Positions 11,608 through 25,400 of a DNA stretch of 64,000 bases are shown piece after piece. The stretch covers positions 21,266,001-21,330,000 of the forward strand of contig CM045731.1 of NCBI GenBank assembly GCA_024760905.1, given 5' to 3'. The stretch's first letter is position 1. Each line of letters starts with the position of its first letter. Both the position numbers and the translations under genes were made by a program. The notes under the pieces are model-generated. The model worked only from the letters and a program-made list of their open reading frames with translations, was not told where the DNA came from and ran no database searches. The stretch comes from Plotosus lineatus (taxonomy: Eukaryota > Chordata > Actinopteri > Siluriformes > Plotosidae).

Positions 11608-14600
11608 CTGCATGGCGAAAAGATGAGGTTTGCCATCAGATCAAAGAATACTGGTTGGAGTAAATCAATAAATTAAGAATAGCATATTTAAACACGTTAG
11701 GAGGAAAAACGCATGGGACTGACTTGAGCTTCGCTGCCTGTGTGGGCTCCAAAATGAGGCGAAGCTGCTCACACAGTTGCTGCGACAGAGGTTGGGTGAG
11801 CGCTTGATACTGCTGCCACATCGCTGCTGCTACACTCTCCTGCCGGACACAAGAGTCAGAACGTAGAGTTCAGCTGAATTAAACAAATCTACACACCCTC
11901 AGAGCAGCTTTGCAGAAATTCTGCACTACTAGCTATCACAGACTTCATGTCAAACAGTCTTCTTATTCCAGATGAATCGGTCAGGATTTGAGACGTAGTT
12001 CACAACAACAATCACGACAGTGATGGAGCTCATCAGTGTATTTTACACTTGATCTGTGAGCAAAATCCTGTTCACAGCCATGCATGTATTTTGACCAAAT
12101 TTGGTGGGGGCACTACCCTACCAGTGTCCCATCAATGATTTGATTCCGGAATATTAAAGTCACAAAGTTTTAGAAGTGTGGCACCTGTAAGATTTGAACA
12201 AGTTCTGACAGACATGCTGTTACTGTGGAACAATAATAGAAACGGCTGAGAACCAGAGTGTTCTAACCAACAGAAATCAGCATTGCACCTTCCGGACCAT
12301 AAGATGCGCCAGCTTATAAGGCGCACCGGCTATGAACGAAATTTGCTCATACATAAGGCGCACCGGAACATATGGTACATTAAGTGAAACAAGTCAGATA
12401 AGTCAAATTTCATTCAACTCATTCACAAATAACTCAAATCATTGTTCCATTTTAATACATAAAATATAAAATAATACACTTCGCAATAACTCCACATTGT
12501 TCAGTTGTAACAATAAACTCAGTTTTACATTTCATTCCTCTTCCACAAATCCATCAAATTCTTCATTCTATCTCTGGGTTTAACAGTTGCAAGAGTTGTA
12601 CATAAAACCCGGATCACTATTATTTTTTATTAGTATAAATATTTTACTATCTATTTATTCCCTTGCGCAGATCAATAGAGACCGAGATTAGGTGGAAAAA
12701 GTCTTCCGGGTCATGATAAACTTCTCTCAGTCACTGCCCCTTAAAGTACCGACGTCATCACAGTAACAAACTTGACGGCGCTCATTCGCAGTGCGAGTAC
12801 TATTTTTATTACAGAACGGAGGTCATTACTCTTAAGAAGCTGTTTCGGTGTAACTTCTTCTTCCTTTCGGCTGTTCCCTTCAGGGGTCGCCACAGCAAAT
12901 CATCTGCCTCCATCTCACCCAGTCCTCTGCATCTTCTCTTACGCCAACGACTTTCATGTCCTCCTTCACCACATCCATAAATCTCTTCTTTGGTCTTTCT
13001 CTAGGCCTTCTGCCTGGTAGTTCCATTGTATCAGTGTAATTGTAAATTCAAAAAGGTTAATCCGAGGTCTCAGGAGGAGACCTGTAGCAGTGCTTTATCC
13101 CAGTGATGAACGTGAGACTCATTAAGCCAGCTGAGTAAGCGTCCTGAGATGCAGAAGCATCCTGGTAACAAGACAGATGGACAGTAGAGACGGAAATTAG
13201 GCGGGAAAAGTATTCCAGTCTCGTGACGTAAACTTTTCTCAGCCACTCATGTATTACTCATTGAGTCACCTGATTAGGATAGCAGTAATGCCAGTATTTG
13301 GACATAAAGCCTGGATCTCTCTAACTTACGACCGGTTGACACCAATATCTAGTGGTTGGAGTTCTTTGTTTAATCCACCAGAATTATGATAAGCTCCGAA
13401 TTAGTTTGCTTCACTTGGGTTTTGACGGTGTCAGTGAGATGGAGGTGCGTGGCTTCATTCACACACAAGGCGCACAGGATTATAAGGCACATCGTCAATT
13501 TTTTTTGGAAGATTAAAAGCTCTTAAGTGCGCCTTATGGTCCAAAAAAAACGGTAAGTAAAACGCGTTGAGTGTGCTTTTAAATTCTATCCTGGATTTCT
13601 TCTCTTCTGGAGAGGTAGGATTTTGATTTTGTACCGCTGTCTACTTGCTTCAGTTGGACTTGGTTGTTGTCACTAATATTTTCAAGTATAGGATTCTTAG
13701 CTGGTTCTGTAGTGCTGAATCAGCTGTTAGTTTTGGGCTTCCTTATGGTGTGAATTGGAGGCGGGACCCAGAAAGTATATAGTGAAAGTATTCCCTGCTA
13801 CAAATGTGATGTTTATAGCGGATAGGAACACTGACCATTTATTTCAACAAGTCCTTGAATAGTGGTAATTCAATAATCATCTTGGCTTTGTTGAAGTAGA
13901 ACTATCAAGCCTAAGGCCAGTAGACAGGTCCTTTAGGACCTGTGATGAGGTTAGGTGCCCCAGCTGTGATGTGTGCATGCTACAAGGTAGTTGGTAAGAG
14001 TACGACCTGTCTACCTACGCATGCAAAGATTGGATCCAGCTGATTGAGCAAAGACATACAGGGCTATGCAGACAGTCATGACACCAAGCGTTTCTATGAC
14101 GCCTTGAAGACTGTGCATGGACCTCAGTCCAGTGGTTCCTTCCCCCTCCTCACTACAGCTGGGATGCAGCTGCTGACTGAGAAGAAGCAGATTTGTCAGA
14201 AGTGTCCTGCTCAACCGTCTCCTCCAGCATCTTGAGCAGGGTCTCCTCCCAGAAATTCAGTGTGGCTTTTGTGCCGAAAGTGCAACAGTTGACAAGATAT
14301 TTGCTGCACACCAACTCTAGGAAAAATGCCAAAAGCAGCACAGCGACCTCTTTGTGACCTTTGTCGATCTGACAAGACTTTCGACATTGTCAGTAGGGAT
14401 GGCTTATGGAAGATAATGGAGAAGTTTGGCAACCCAAGCAAGGTCATCACAATCATCCGGCAGTTCCATGACAGCATGATGGTGAAAGTATTGGATAACT
14501 GAGACAAGTCAGAGGCTTTCCTAGTGACAAATGACATGAAACAAAGCTGTGTTCTTGCCCCGACGCTCATCAACATGGTCTTTTCAACCATGCTGACGAA

Positions 14601-16412
14601 CGCTTTTCTTGATTACCAAGATGAGATGCATGTCAGATGCAGGACAAACAGTGGACTGTACAACCTCAGGCGTCTGTAGGCTGTTACCAAGGTGAAGGAG
14701 ACTGTCACCAGAGATTTCTTGTTTGCTGACGAGTGCACCCTCAAGACCGGCACAGAACAGAAGATGCAGCACGAAATGGACTGCTTCTCAAGAGCCTGTG
14801 ACAACTTCGGTCTTACCATAAGCACCAAAAAGACTGAAGTAATGTACCAGCCCATGCCAGAACAACCCTACTAGGAACCACACATCACAGTAAAGGGACA
14901 GGAACTCTAGGCTGTCAACAGCTTCACCTATCTGAGCAGCAGACTTTCAAGAGCGATGAACATCAATGCAGAATTCAACAATAGGATTGCCAATGCCAGC
15001 TCTACCTTTGGAAGACTCTGTAAGAATGTGTGGGAGCAAAGAGGACTCTGCCTTGCCACCAAACTGAAGGTCTACTGTGCAGTGGTGCTCACCACCCTCC
15101 TCTACACCTGTAAGACCTGGACTGTTTACAGCAGACTTGCCAAACAGCTCGACCGCTTTCACTTGAGCTGTCTCCATAGACTCCTCCACATCAAGTGGCA
15201 GGACGAAGTCCCTAACAGGGAAGTCCTGGAACAAGCCAGCATTCCCAGCATCCACACCCTCCTTCAGAAAGCGCAGGTCAGATGGGCAGGACATGTTGTC
15301 AGAATGATGGACAGTCAACTGTCAAAACAGCTACTGTATGGAAAACTTATGAAAGCAAGAATTCAGTTCGGGGACAGAAGAAATGCTTCAAAGATGGCCT
15401 TAAAGCGGCCCTCAAGGACATGAACATCAATGTCAGCACTTGGAACAGCTTGCTATCAACCGCTCAGCTTGGCGAGGCAGAATATTCACAGGTACCCGGT
15501 ACCCGTGCAGCAGAGAAGCAACGAATTGCACATGCACAGCGTGCAAAGCTCGAGCTGCCTCCACTTCCATTGCAGCACCTACCCACACATGTCCTGTGTA
15601 TGGGTGAGCATTTCAGGCTCGGGTTGGCCTCACTAGCCATCTTCAGACCCACAGCCATGGATCATAGATCTGATATGAAGTCATGGTTATCTTCAACCTC
15701 GAAGGACGAACAACAACAGTAAGTAAAATGTAAAAATTACATGAATGTTTTTGCAATAAAAAAAACAAACAAACAAAAAACCCCCCTCAGATGATTCTCA
15801 TAACATGGTTCATGGTCATAAGGAAGATCTAGGAAGCTCCTTTTTGTTGTTGTTATTTAACAGCAGACCTTGTGTCAAAATATGATGTCATTTTTCAGTT
15901 TATTTTGGGGTTAGACCAGTGTGGCTCTCAGCCCTTCACATGGAATCCAATCCCCATTAAAAAAATTCTTCAGTTTATTTGCATCAATGTTTTCAGAAAA
16001 CATCAGAAGGCAAGCATGTAGGTAATTAAAACCAGTATCCACATAGTACATATTTATTGCATTATCTATGCTGCATGATGGCGGTACCTTGCACTGTAAG
16101 AGCACTTTGAGAGCTTAAATTTAGAAAGACAAAGGGCTTCAAAATGCTTCCCAACTTTTTAGCAGTAAATGTAAACCTACCTTTCTCATTAGGCTGGTAG
16201 AAATATATTGTATTTTTACAGAGGCAATGAGCTTACTAAAATACTGGTCATGATTTGAGGCAATTTCATATTGAACAGTTTGGGATTTAGGAACCAAAAA
16301 AAAAAAAAAAAGAGAAAACCTCTTCTGGAGATCCTGGGGTCTGCCTTTGCCACGCTTCCAGCTGCAGTTCTAAATCTCTCCTTAAGAGGTCTGGATCTTT
16401 AATCTGAAGCTA

Positions 16413-16459
<47 letters not shown>

Positions 16460-17739
16460 CATAATATGTATGATGGTAATAGGATAGTCATTATTAGTTT
16501 TCCAGTCGAATTCAGTCACCACCTGAAGAATTTCTGTCAATAATTCAGGCACGGTGTGTATGGTGGACTCTTTACTCCTCTCCATCTTCGTCTCTTCATC
16601 ATGACTCGACATCCTCTCTGGTTGGCCTTCTTCCTCTTTATGCTTCTCAGTGTCCAGTGTGCCACTTTCCATACCTTAAAAAAAAAAAAAAAAGTATCCT
16701 GAACGTCATATACTTGTGCATGTATAACCATCAAGGGGATATTCAGTGATATCTACTGCGCCTGAGGAGACTACATGTTTTAGGATCTACACAGTAACAA
16801 AACAAAAACTTGGAAGGCAGTACAGTCATAAAATGTCCTTTTATCTGTCTGTCCACAGTTGCCTTCCATGCACAGACTCAAAAACACCATGACCAATTAT
16901 TACTGTTTTTGGTGTGGATGGGAAAATACACAGGCCTACTGATTTTCAAGATGGTCTGATATTCACTATGGCTACCGTGGGCTGGATAGCTTTCCTCTTA
17001 CTTCAGTGACTGACACAGCTTGAGTTTTTTCCTCAACTGTTTGTATTCAAGCGTTAGCCTGAGGTTGAGAGGTGAATAATGTGCATAATTATTAATTCAA
17101 AATATTTTCTCATTTCTGATTGGTGGAAAGCCATCAAATAATTCTTGATATTCTTCTGCAGGTGAATTTATGCATCACTGACATTGCACAAGTTGAAAAT
17201 ACTTTGAAATCATAATAAAAAAAAAATAATTATAAAATTAGTATTTTATATTATGTTGAGAATTACAGGGATCCCTCACTTTCCACAATTAATTGGGACC
17301 GAGATCCCCAAGTGACCATCGAAATCCGCGAAGTAGGATCACCACCCCCTCCCCCAGCCGACATGTACGTACATGTATATGTGTACAATTAATAACAATA
17401 AATACATATTTAATGCTCTAAATGCTTATAATAACAATTAATCATTAAAAAATAATGCATAAGATGGAAATAAAATATAAATACACACATACAGATGTTG
17501 TGCAAATGATTTGATATGTTCCCCGAACCACAATTTCTCTGTTCAAGACTTTTATACCAGTGCCATCAAGTGTGAAAAAAATGCCCATTGATGGAATAAC
17601 CTGTTCATTCAGGTCATCAGCTGGCTTTATTTTCCTTCTATATAAATGTTTCCAAGCCTCAGTGCCCTGATAATAACATGCTGGAATCAAAACCAAAGAT
17701 GGTCCAACCAAAAAAATAAGAACTTGCAAGTTTTTACAC

Positions 17740-17799
<60 letters not shown>

Positions 17800-20700
17800 C
17801 TCTCAGAGGCTTTGGAGCTATCCAGCTTCTCTGGCTTGAGCTCAGGAGCATCCACTGTCTGAATCTTTTTCTCCTCTTCTGTATCCATAGCAACATCACC
17901 ACCATTGTCATTATCCTCTTCCTGCTTCATAGAAGCTTGTCTCTGTTGCTCAGCGCTTGCGGTGTCTGGAACCACAATAACACCTTCACTTGAACCTTGA
18001 ATAGATGTGAAGCTCTAGGGTAGTGACTGTACATGTGAGTGAAAGACAGACTTAATCCAGGTACGTGTCTCACCGTATGTCTGTGCGTCATACTTCTCCT
18101 TTTCGCTTCTGATGTGCTCGTACATGTCAGATTCCTGCTGCGCGTCAATGGGAGCATGCTCCTGCTCTGTCTGCTCTGTATTCTCGATCGTACGCAAACG
18201 CTTGTGCACACGGTCACTGGCATCGCCCAAAGAGCGCTCGTTATCTGTGCGGCCCGGCTTCCTCTTAAAACTCTGTACACATACACACGTTTGTTATATA
18301 CCGTTTAGCATGTCAAAAGACTACTATTGGTTTGTTTTCTCTCAAAGTGGAACTGTTGATTAAATATTCAGGGAAACCACACACCTGGGTCTGCTTCTGT
18401 CTCTGCCTCTGAGAGCTCATCCTGGCCATCAGTGTGGAGTCATGTCCCTCAGCCTGACTGGCGTCGGCTGCCCCAGTCCCATGTTCCTGAAGGAGATATC
18501 CAAGGGCCCAGATTTTACTTCCAGCTCAATTCCTTCTACTCAGAAGGATAACATGAACCAGGAACTGAACGGTACCTCTTTTGCCTTGTCTTTTTCGGAC
18601 GCGGTTCCTGCCAGCTCCACCGCAGTGTCGCTCTGAACATTCTCCTCACTGGTCTGTCCATCTGCCGCATGTTCCTTTCTCTTGTCGGATTCCATCTGGC
18701 CATCAGCATCTTCCTCACTATCATCCTCACCATCCTGGACACAAATAATTATTTGCACACTTCAACATCACAAAAACAAAACAAACAAAAAACTCACTCT
18801 AGCTTTATTTTTAGATCTGTAAGTCATGAGCCGACCTTTGGCTTGTGTCCCTCATCAGCAAAAGCAGCCTTGTCCTCCTGTTGCCCTTCTTCCTCTCCCC
18901 TGTCCTTCTCATCCCCAGCTCTTTCGTTTTCTCCTCGCTCATCTGTCTCAGACTCTTCAGATCTGCTTTCTTCCTGTTCTGTTGCTTCTTCACCTTGTGT
19001 ATCCTGCTGGTCTTCCACTGTGTCTTCGCCCTTCTCTTCATCACTTTGTCCCTCAGTCTGTTCCACCTCCATGGGTCTGTCCTCAATGTCGTATGGATTC
19101 TCAGCTACAGTGTTTATTTATATATTAAAAAAAAAAAAAAAAAGGGGGGGGGTGTCAAAAAGCATAATATATATTTTCTGGCTTCTTGTGATTTGTGTGT
19201 CATCGATGGAAGAGGTGTAGACTAACCGTCTCTTTCTCCATCTTCCTCATCATCCTCATTTTGTCCGGCCTGTTCATCCTGGTCCAGGCTGAGCTCCTCT
19301 GGAAGATCCATGGCCTCACCCTCGGGTCTTTGCTCCTTCTTACCATGGTAGGGGTCGACCTCGTTCTCATCAAACTCGCGCTGCACAAATACCCAAGACA
19401 CCAGGCATCAGCACCACCTAGTCAGAGCTCTGCAGTGGTGGTTCAGGTTAAGGCTGTTTGGGTCTTGCTCTGTCAAGCTTCTGATTTTGTTGTTTTGCTC
19501 CATGAACATTATCTACATGTTCATCTTTCTAATTGAGTTCGACTGTCTGTGCTTTTTTATATGCGGTGCAAATCTGAGCAGCAAGCAAGACAGATACAAG
19601 ACCAATCAGCATCAACTTGGCAATGCTGCAGCCTTACTGCCCTGTGGTGGGCACACTTGCACACAATGAATACGGGTCAACCATCCAAGTCACATTTAAT
19701 GACCAAGTTGCTCGGCTCAAAAGTTCTGCTATTATAATATTATAATAATAATAATTATTATTATTATTATTATTACTACAACTAACAGCCACCCATCCAA
19801 AGGAAATATTTTTTCTTTAGGAAAATGTTTAAAAAACACTTAACAATGAATTCTTGTTTTATAGTTGATTATTCATCACTACTCAGCACTTACCTCATCT
19901 ACCTGTTCGTGGATGTTCTCCTTCTCCTCTTCCTTGTCCACTGGATTGTTTTTCTCCTCGTTTTTCTGATTTCCAGCATCTGTATTGTCATCTTTGGCGA
20001 CCAACTCGGACTCTCCCTGAACAATCAAATGAAAAGAAAGAAAATCTTAAATCTGACCAGATAAAGTAACGCAGTCTGTGTCCTAATAGCTTGGAATCAT
20101 TCTCACCGTTACACAGAGCCGACTCTATATGTTAAATAAACACAGGGATCCCTCGCTACTTCGCGCTTCAATTCATGGGGCTTCAGTGCATCGCGGGTTT
20201 TTTTTTTTTAAATAAATAAATAAATATTCATCGAATTAAAAAAATAAGGAAATTAAGGAAGAATAGGGGGAAAAGTTAAGGAAAATGCCACAAAAACAAG
20301 GTCAATTATACAAAAAACCCTAAACCAACACAAAACAAAAAACAACCCAAAATCTCCCATCAAAACTACTTACATTGTTGTGAGGTGCGCATCTGCGTGT
20401 GGCTATGTGTGTATATTTATATTTTATTTACATCTTATGCATTATTTTTAAATGTTTAATTGTAGATATAAGCATTTATATCATTGGGCATGTATTTGTT
20501 GATGTTATATACAGATATACATGTACAGTGGTACCTCACTTAACGAAATTAATCCGTTCCAGCGCCTTTTTCGCAACCTGCATTTTTCGTAAATTGAACT
20601 GCATTTTACGTGTAAAACGTGTGATTCATTCCAAGGCTCCCAATACTATCCTCTAAACCCTTTAAAAATGATAAAAGTATACCTTTTCAGGCCTCCTTCT

Positions 20701-22407
20701 GTTTCAATATCATACCGATGGTTGACGGGTTTGGCCATATTCCTTTGCGATATCACTCGAGCCCGTTTCTTCTTCTCATTCGCACTGGAAATCACACGCG
20801 TGCATGTGTGTACGTGCGTGTGTTGACCATGTCTTCTTAGCAGAGTTATAATCTTAAAAATGTTTATGGAAGGTTAAAAGCCTGAGTCAAGAAATACAGC
20901 ATGAAACAACAGTAACTCTGTCCTTTACACGCAAAGCATTATGGTAGCTGCAGCTCCATAATAGCCAATGGGAGGGAGCTGCGTCGTCCCTCCTAACCAA
21001 TGGGAGGCCAGCAGGGTGGGATGTTGGGAGCTAGGCAATGGGAGGTAGCTGCGTCATCCCTCCTAACAATGGGAGGCCAGCGGGGTGGGATGTTTGAACG
21101 TCATTGATGGGAGAGCAGCTCGTGCATTGTTTGAATGGCGTGTTTGAATTTTTAAGATGGCGTTTTCGTTACGTGAACTTATTTCGTGTCCAGAGACAAA
21201 AATTTTTTAGGAAAATGCGTTTCGTAACCTGAATTTTCGTTTGGTGAGACTTTCGTAAAGTGAGGTACCACTGTACGTATACGTCAGTCGGGTGTGTGTG
21301 GGTGTGTGTGATCCTACTAAGCGAATTTCAATGGTCGCGTAGGGATCTTGGGCCCAATTAACCGAATTAATTAATTAAATGAGGGATCCCAGTAAATCAC
21401 TTTTTTAAACAGAGTTAAAGCAATGTCATTACCTGGTCCATTCCTGCCCCAGATTCTTCCTCCTTTTCACTTCTGTCCAAATCATCATCATCATCATCAT
21501 CATCACCCCACATCCTTTCATCCAACGTGTCAGTATGCCCATCTCCCAGATCTCCCATCTTCTTATCCAGCTCCTCATCCTCCTCCTTATCGGAATCCTC
21601 ATCACCTAGATATAAGACAATCAGTCAGACTCATCTTCGACTAAATTACATGCCTACTGTAATAATAAGAACAACAACAACAATAATAATAATAAAAATA
21701 AAATGATACTACTAATAATAATGATAATACAATAAATAATCAGTATATACAACAGAAATACATTCAATTGCATTAAATTATGTTATATTATAATTATATT
21801 TATATTGCACTATGCCCATTATTTTGTTTGGGGGAAAAAAAACGTATTAACATACTTTCGGTGACAAAGCCGAGTAATCTCCTAGAAATTATATATTTTA
21901 CAATCAGGACGCACTTCGATCACTGTTTGGTGACCAACCTGATTCATGTGTTTCTCCATCGTGCATTTTGCCATCAAAGTCCTCCGACATCTCAATCGCA
22001 TCGTCTTCCTCTTTAATATTTCGCTTGTCTGGTTCCTCTTCGTTCTTTTCCTGGCCCTCCCGAGACGTGTCCTCAACCTGCAATGAAATGCGTCACCAAC
22101 CGTTTTAAGTTTCTTACGTAACATGATGGGAATCACGAGAAATGTCTCCGTGTTCACTGATCAATCACTTCGTTTTACTATCCAGACATTCGAGTTTCAC
22201 TTAAAGTTTTTTATTTTTGTCACTTTATAATTCACTAAATGATGTTTTTGTTGTGGTGAAAGTTACCTGATCTTCATTTTCAATCTTGTCACTGACATCT
22301 TTCACACCTTCTCCTTCTCCTATCCCACCACCCTCGTAGTCATGGAACTCCATAGCACCTTCTCCCTCACCACCACCCGTTAACTCCTGCGGCAAACAAA
22401 ATCCCTG

Positions 22408-22454
<47 letters not shown>

Positions 22455-25400
22455 AACAATACAGACAGAGCGAGTGATTGTGAAGAGATAAAAAGAGAGG
22501 GACAGAGAAAGAGACAGAAAGAGTAAACGTGTGAGAGAAAGCAGCAGAGCGAGAGTGAGATGCGTGACAGAAACAGAGCAAGAAAAAGACAAACAGATCA
22601 CGCGAGAAGAAACAGAAAGCAAGATAAAAGATCTTTCAAAATAAAGTGACTGATTAATTGCAGGAACATTTAAAAGCCCATTTGGTTTCCCTGACGTTAC
22701 CTTCTGCGCGAGGTCAGTGAAGATGCTGGTGAGGACACACAGCAGTTTGCCTGTGCTGCGGTGAGCTCCCATACACACCACCACATACCAGCGCACCAAC
22801 TCCGAGTACACACACAGCATGGGCTCCAGGCGACCCAGATCCCTGCAGGCTTCCCTCAGCCCCTGCTCATCACAAACACAAATTATAGTCACAGTTATAT
22901 TAAGAATCCCAATGTGGAGTTTGCATGTTCTCCTCGTGCATGCGTGGGCTTTCTCCCGGTTCTCTGGTTTCCTCCCCATGGTCCAAAGACACGCACATTA
23001 GGATAATAGGTTGATCCAACTTTCCCCAGATAGAAGCGTGAATGGTTGTGTGTGCACGCGTGTCATCCCTAGAGTACACCAACCAGCTCTTCATGGTGTA
23101 CCCTGCCTTTGTTTAGAGTTGGCTGAGATAGGCTTCAGCCTTCCCACAAATCATACCAGGATTAAAAACATAGCCAATATAGAATACATATGCTGATTTT
23201 ATTGGATATCTCAACATGCTATATAATTTAACTGCAGTTGCAGGGTCGCTGGGATGCCAGAGCCTATTTCATCCAACACTGGGTGGAGGCAGGGTATATA
23301 CCATCAAAGAACAACACACAGTCAGTCATTTACATTCATACCCACACTTGGGGGCAAATCGGACAAGCCAGTTAGCCTATTGAGCATTGGAGAGAAAAAT
23401 CAGAGTACCCAGAGGAAACCCATAAAAGCTCAGGGAGAATATGCAAACTTCATGCAAAACGGCAAGCCTGGGACCTTCATGCTGTGAGGCGGATGTGAAA
23501 ATCACCCTGTCTGAACCAGTTCCAATAAAAACTTTTAAACGGACTCCATAGATAAACATTCCATTATGTCTGATTATATTATGAAAATTCTATGATTAAA
23601 GGCATTGACTGGTACCATTCTATGCCGTAGTCCTATTGGTGGCTTTTCAATGAGTATCATAACTGTCCTTACAATCCGATTCATTTTACGAAAACTAGTT
23701 TCACTGCAGCACTCACCCATAAGTGTCGTGCTGGACATATATCTCTGTAGGATCGCAGCCTCTGTAGTAACCGCTCTATGACCCCAATGACTTCAGCCAG
23801 GGAGAGACATGACACGTCTCCACTCAGGTCCTCCTCCAGCAACTGGGTCAGGTGCCCCGGCTTCAGAAGCTCCTCGGCTATCTCAGAATCGCTCTCTGGA
23901 GAGAAAAAAAAAACAAAACAAAAAAAAAAAACACATATATAAGCTACTGAAGAAATCGGTGCCACAAATTTCAAATGATGACACTTTCATATGTTTCATT
24001 CAGAACAATAAAACCTTTTTTACTATGAATTCCATTAGCACAGATTGATGTTAGAGAAATTAAAAGCAAAAAAGGTCAACACATGCCTTTGCTATTATAA
24101 GCCTATAAGAAAAATAACACCCTCAGAATAATAAATCTGCGCAGAGGGAGGCACTACTGGACTGTGAAAGGTCGCACGTGTACAAACGCTCCCGACTTAC
24201 GTTCATCCGTTTTTTTCCCCCAAAAAATAAAAAGTCAAATTTTGAGTTTAGACGTACCTACATAGTACATGACGTAATGATGCAATGACGCTGCATACAT
24301 TGTTTACAGTCTGTTGCCAGACTGAACGTGCCCCTCCTTCTGCCCAGTTCAGTTTTATATATATATATATATATATATCCTAGCTATATAGCATGTTAGT
24401 CTTGTGTTAAGACGTTGTCTCCGTGATCTTTGTGTTTACACTGTTTTGCGGACTTTTGTAACCCTAAGCAAATATAGTTGGTCAGAAGTGTAAGCCTACT
24501 AGCATGGATGCAAGTCTCACACAGAGATGAATTAACTCTCTGCTCAGATCGGCACAATCTACCATGCATACTCAGTTAAGCAAAGAGAGTTGTAAAATAT
24601 GAAAACCCGAATCCAGGAACGAGAGAACTCCGCGCTCTGCTGGTGATTCACATCAGTGCAGGCTGCGTACTAAACGAGTTCAACGAAGCCCTTGCTCACT
24701 TGAAAGGCGGAAGTCCGCATAACCTGCGCTTTGTTTCAAGCAAGTAAACTACTTTTAGCAAGTGCACTACTTTCGGTATTGAGTGAGTCGGCTCAGCTTC
24801 ATGTAATGTGATTCAGCTTAGCTTCATGTCATGTGACCATCCCACGACCATCAGAACCATTAATGAATCATTAAGCAGAAAGATTGCATCATAGAGAATG
24901 TTAAAGGTTATATTTGATACTGTATTTGATAGTTGATGAGTGAATTTGATTAAAAATTATCAATTAGAAATTATTTTGCTTGAATTTAATTTATTTGAAA
25001 TTAATGTTGGTATTATTTGATATTATTTTACAATGTTATGTTTATAATAATTGATTTAGGGGTGTTTTATGAGATACGGTAATGGTATTTATGGATGTAT
25101 AGTACAGTATGAGCGTCATGCGTCACTGCAACAACTTACGTTTGGCTGTCCGGAACCAATTAAAAATGTAAGTCGGGAAGCGTCTGTACATACAAAGGTA
25201 ATTTGCATATAAATGAACAGAGGGATATACCACCCATTCCTATAAATGAGCTGATGTTTGTTTGATGTATTTGAGCATCAACTTTTACCGTGGTTTATAC
25301 CTGATTTGTTAGTTTAATATCTGTATACAGTCCGCCCCCGTTTTTCACGATGGTTCAGTTCCGGCCCTTCCCGCGGATCATGAAAATCTGGGAGTTATTG

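Noticed and set aside
18669..19220. Ser/Cys/Phe-rich plus-strand open frames over the acidic region
   Set aside because: They are antisense shadows of GAG/GAA-rich MDN1 exons 18576-18734 and 18836-19104.
22380..22979. 199-residue minus-strand frame with Ser/Leu runs
   Set aside because: It is exon 22701-22862 plus intron read-through into a (CT)n tract; splice sites and the conserved next exon define the true limits.
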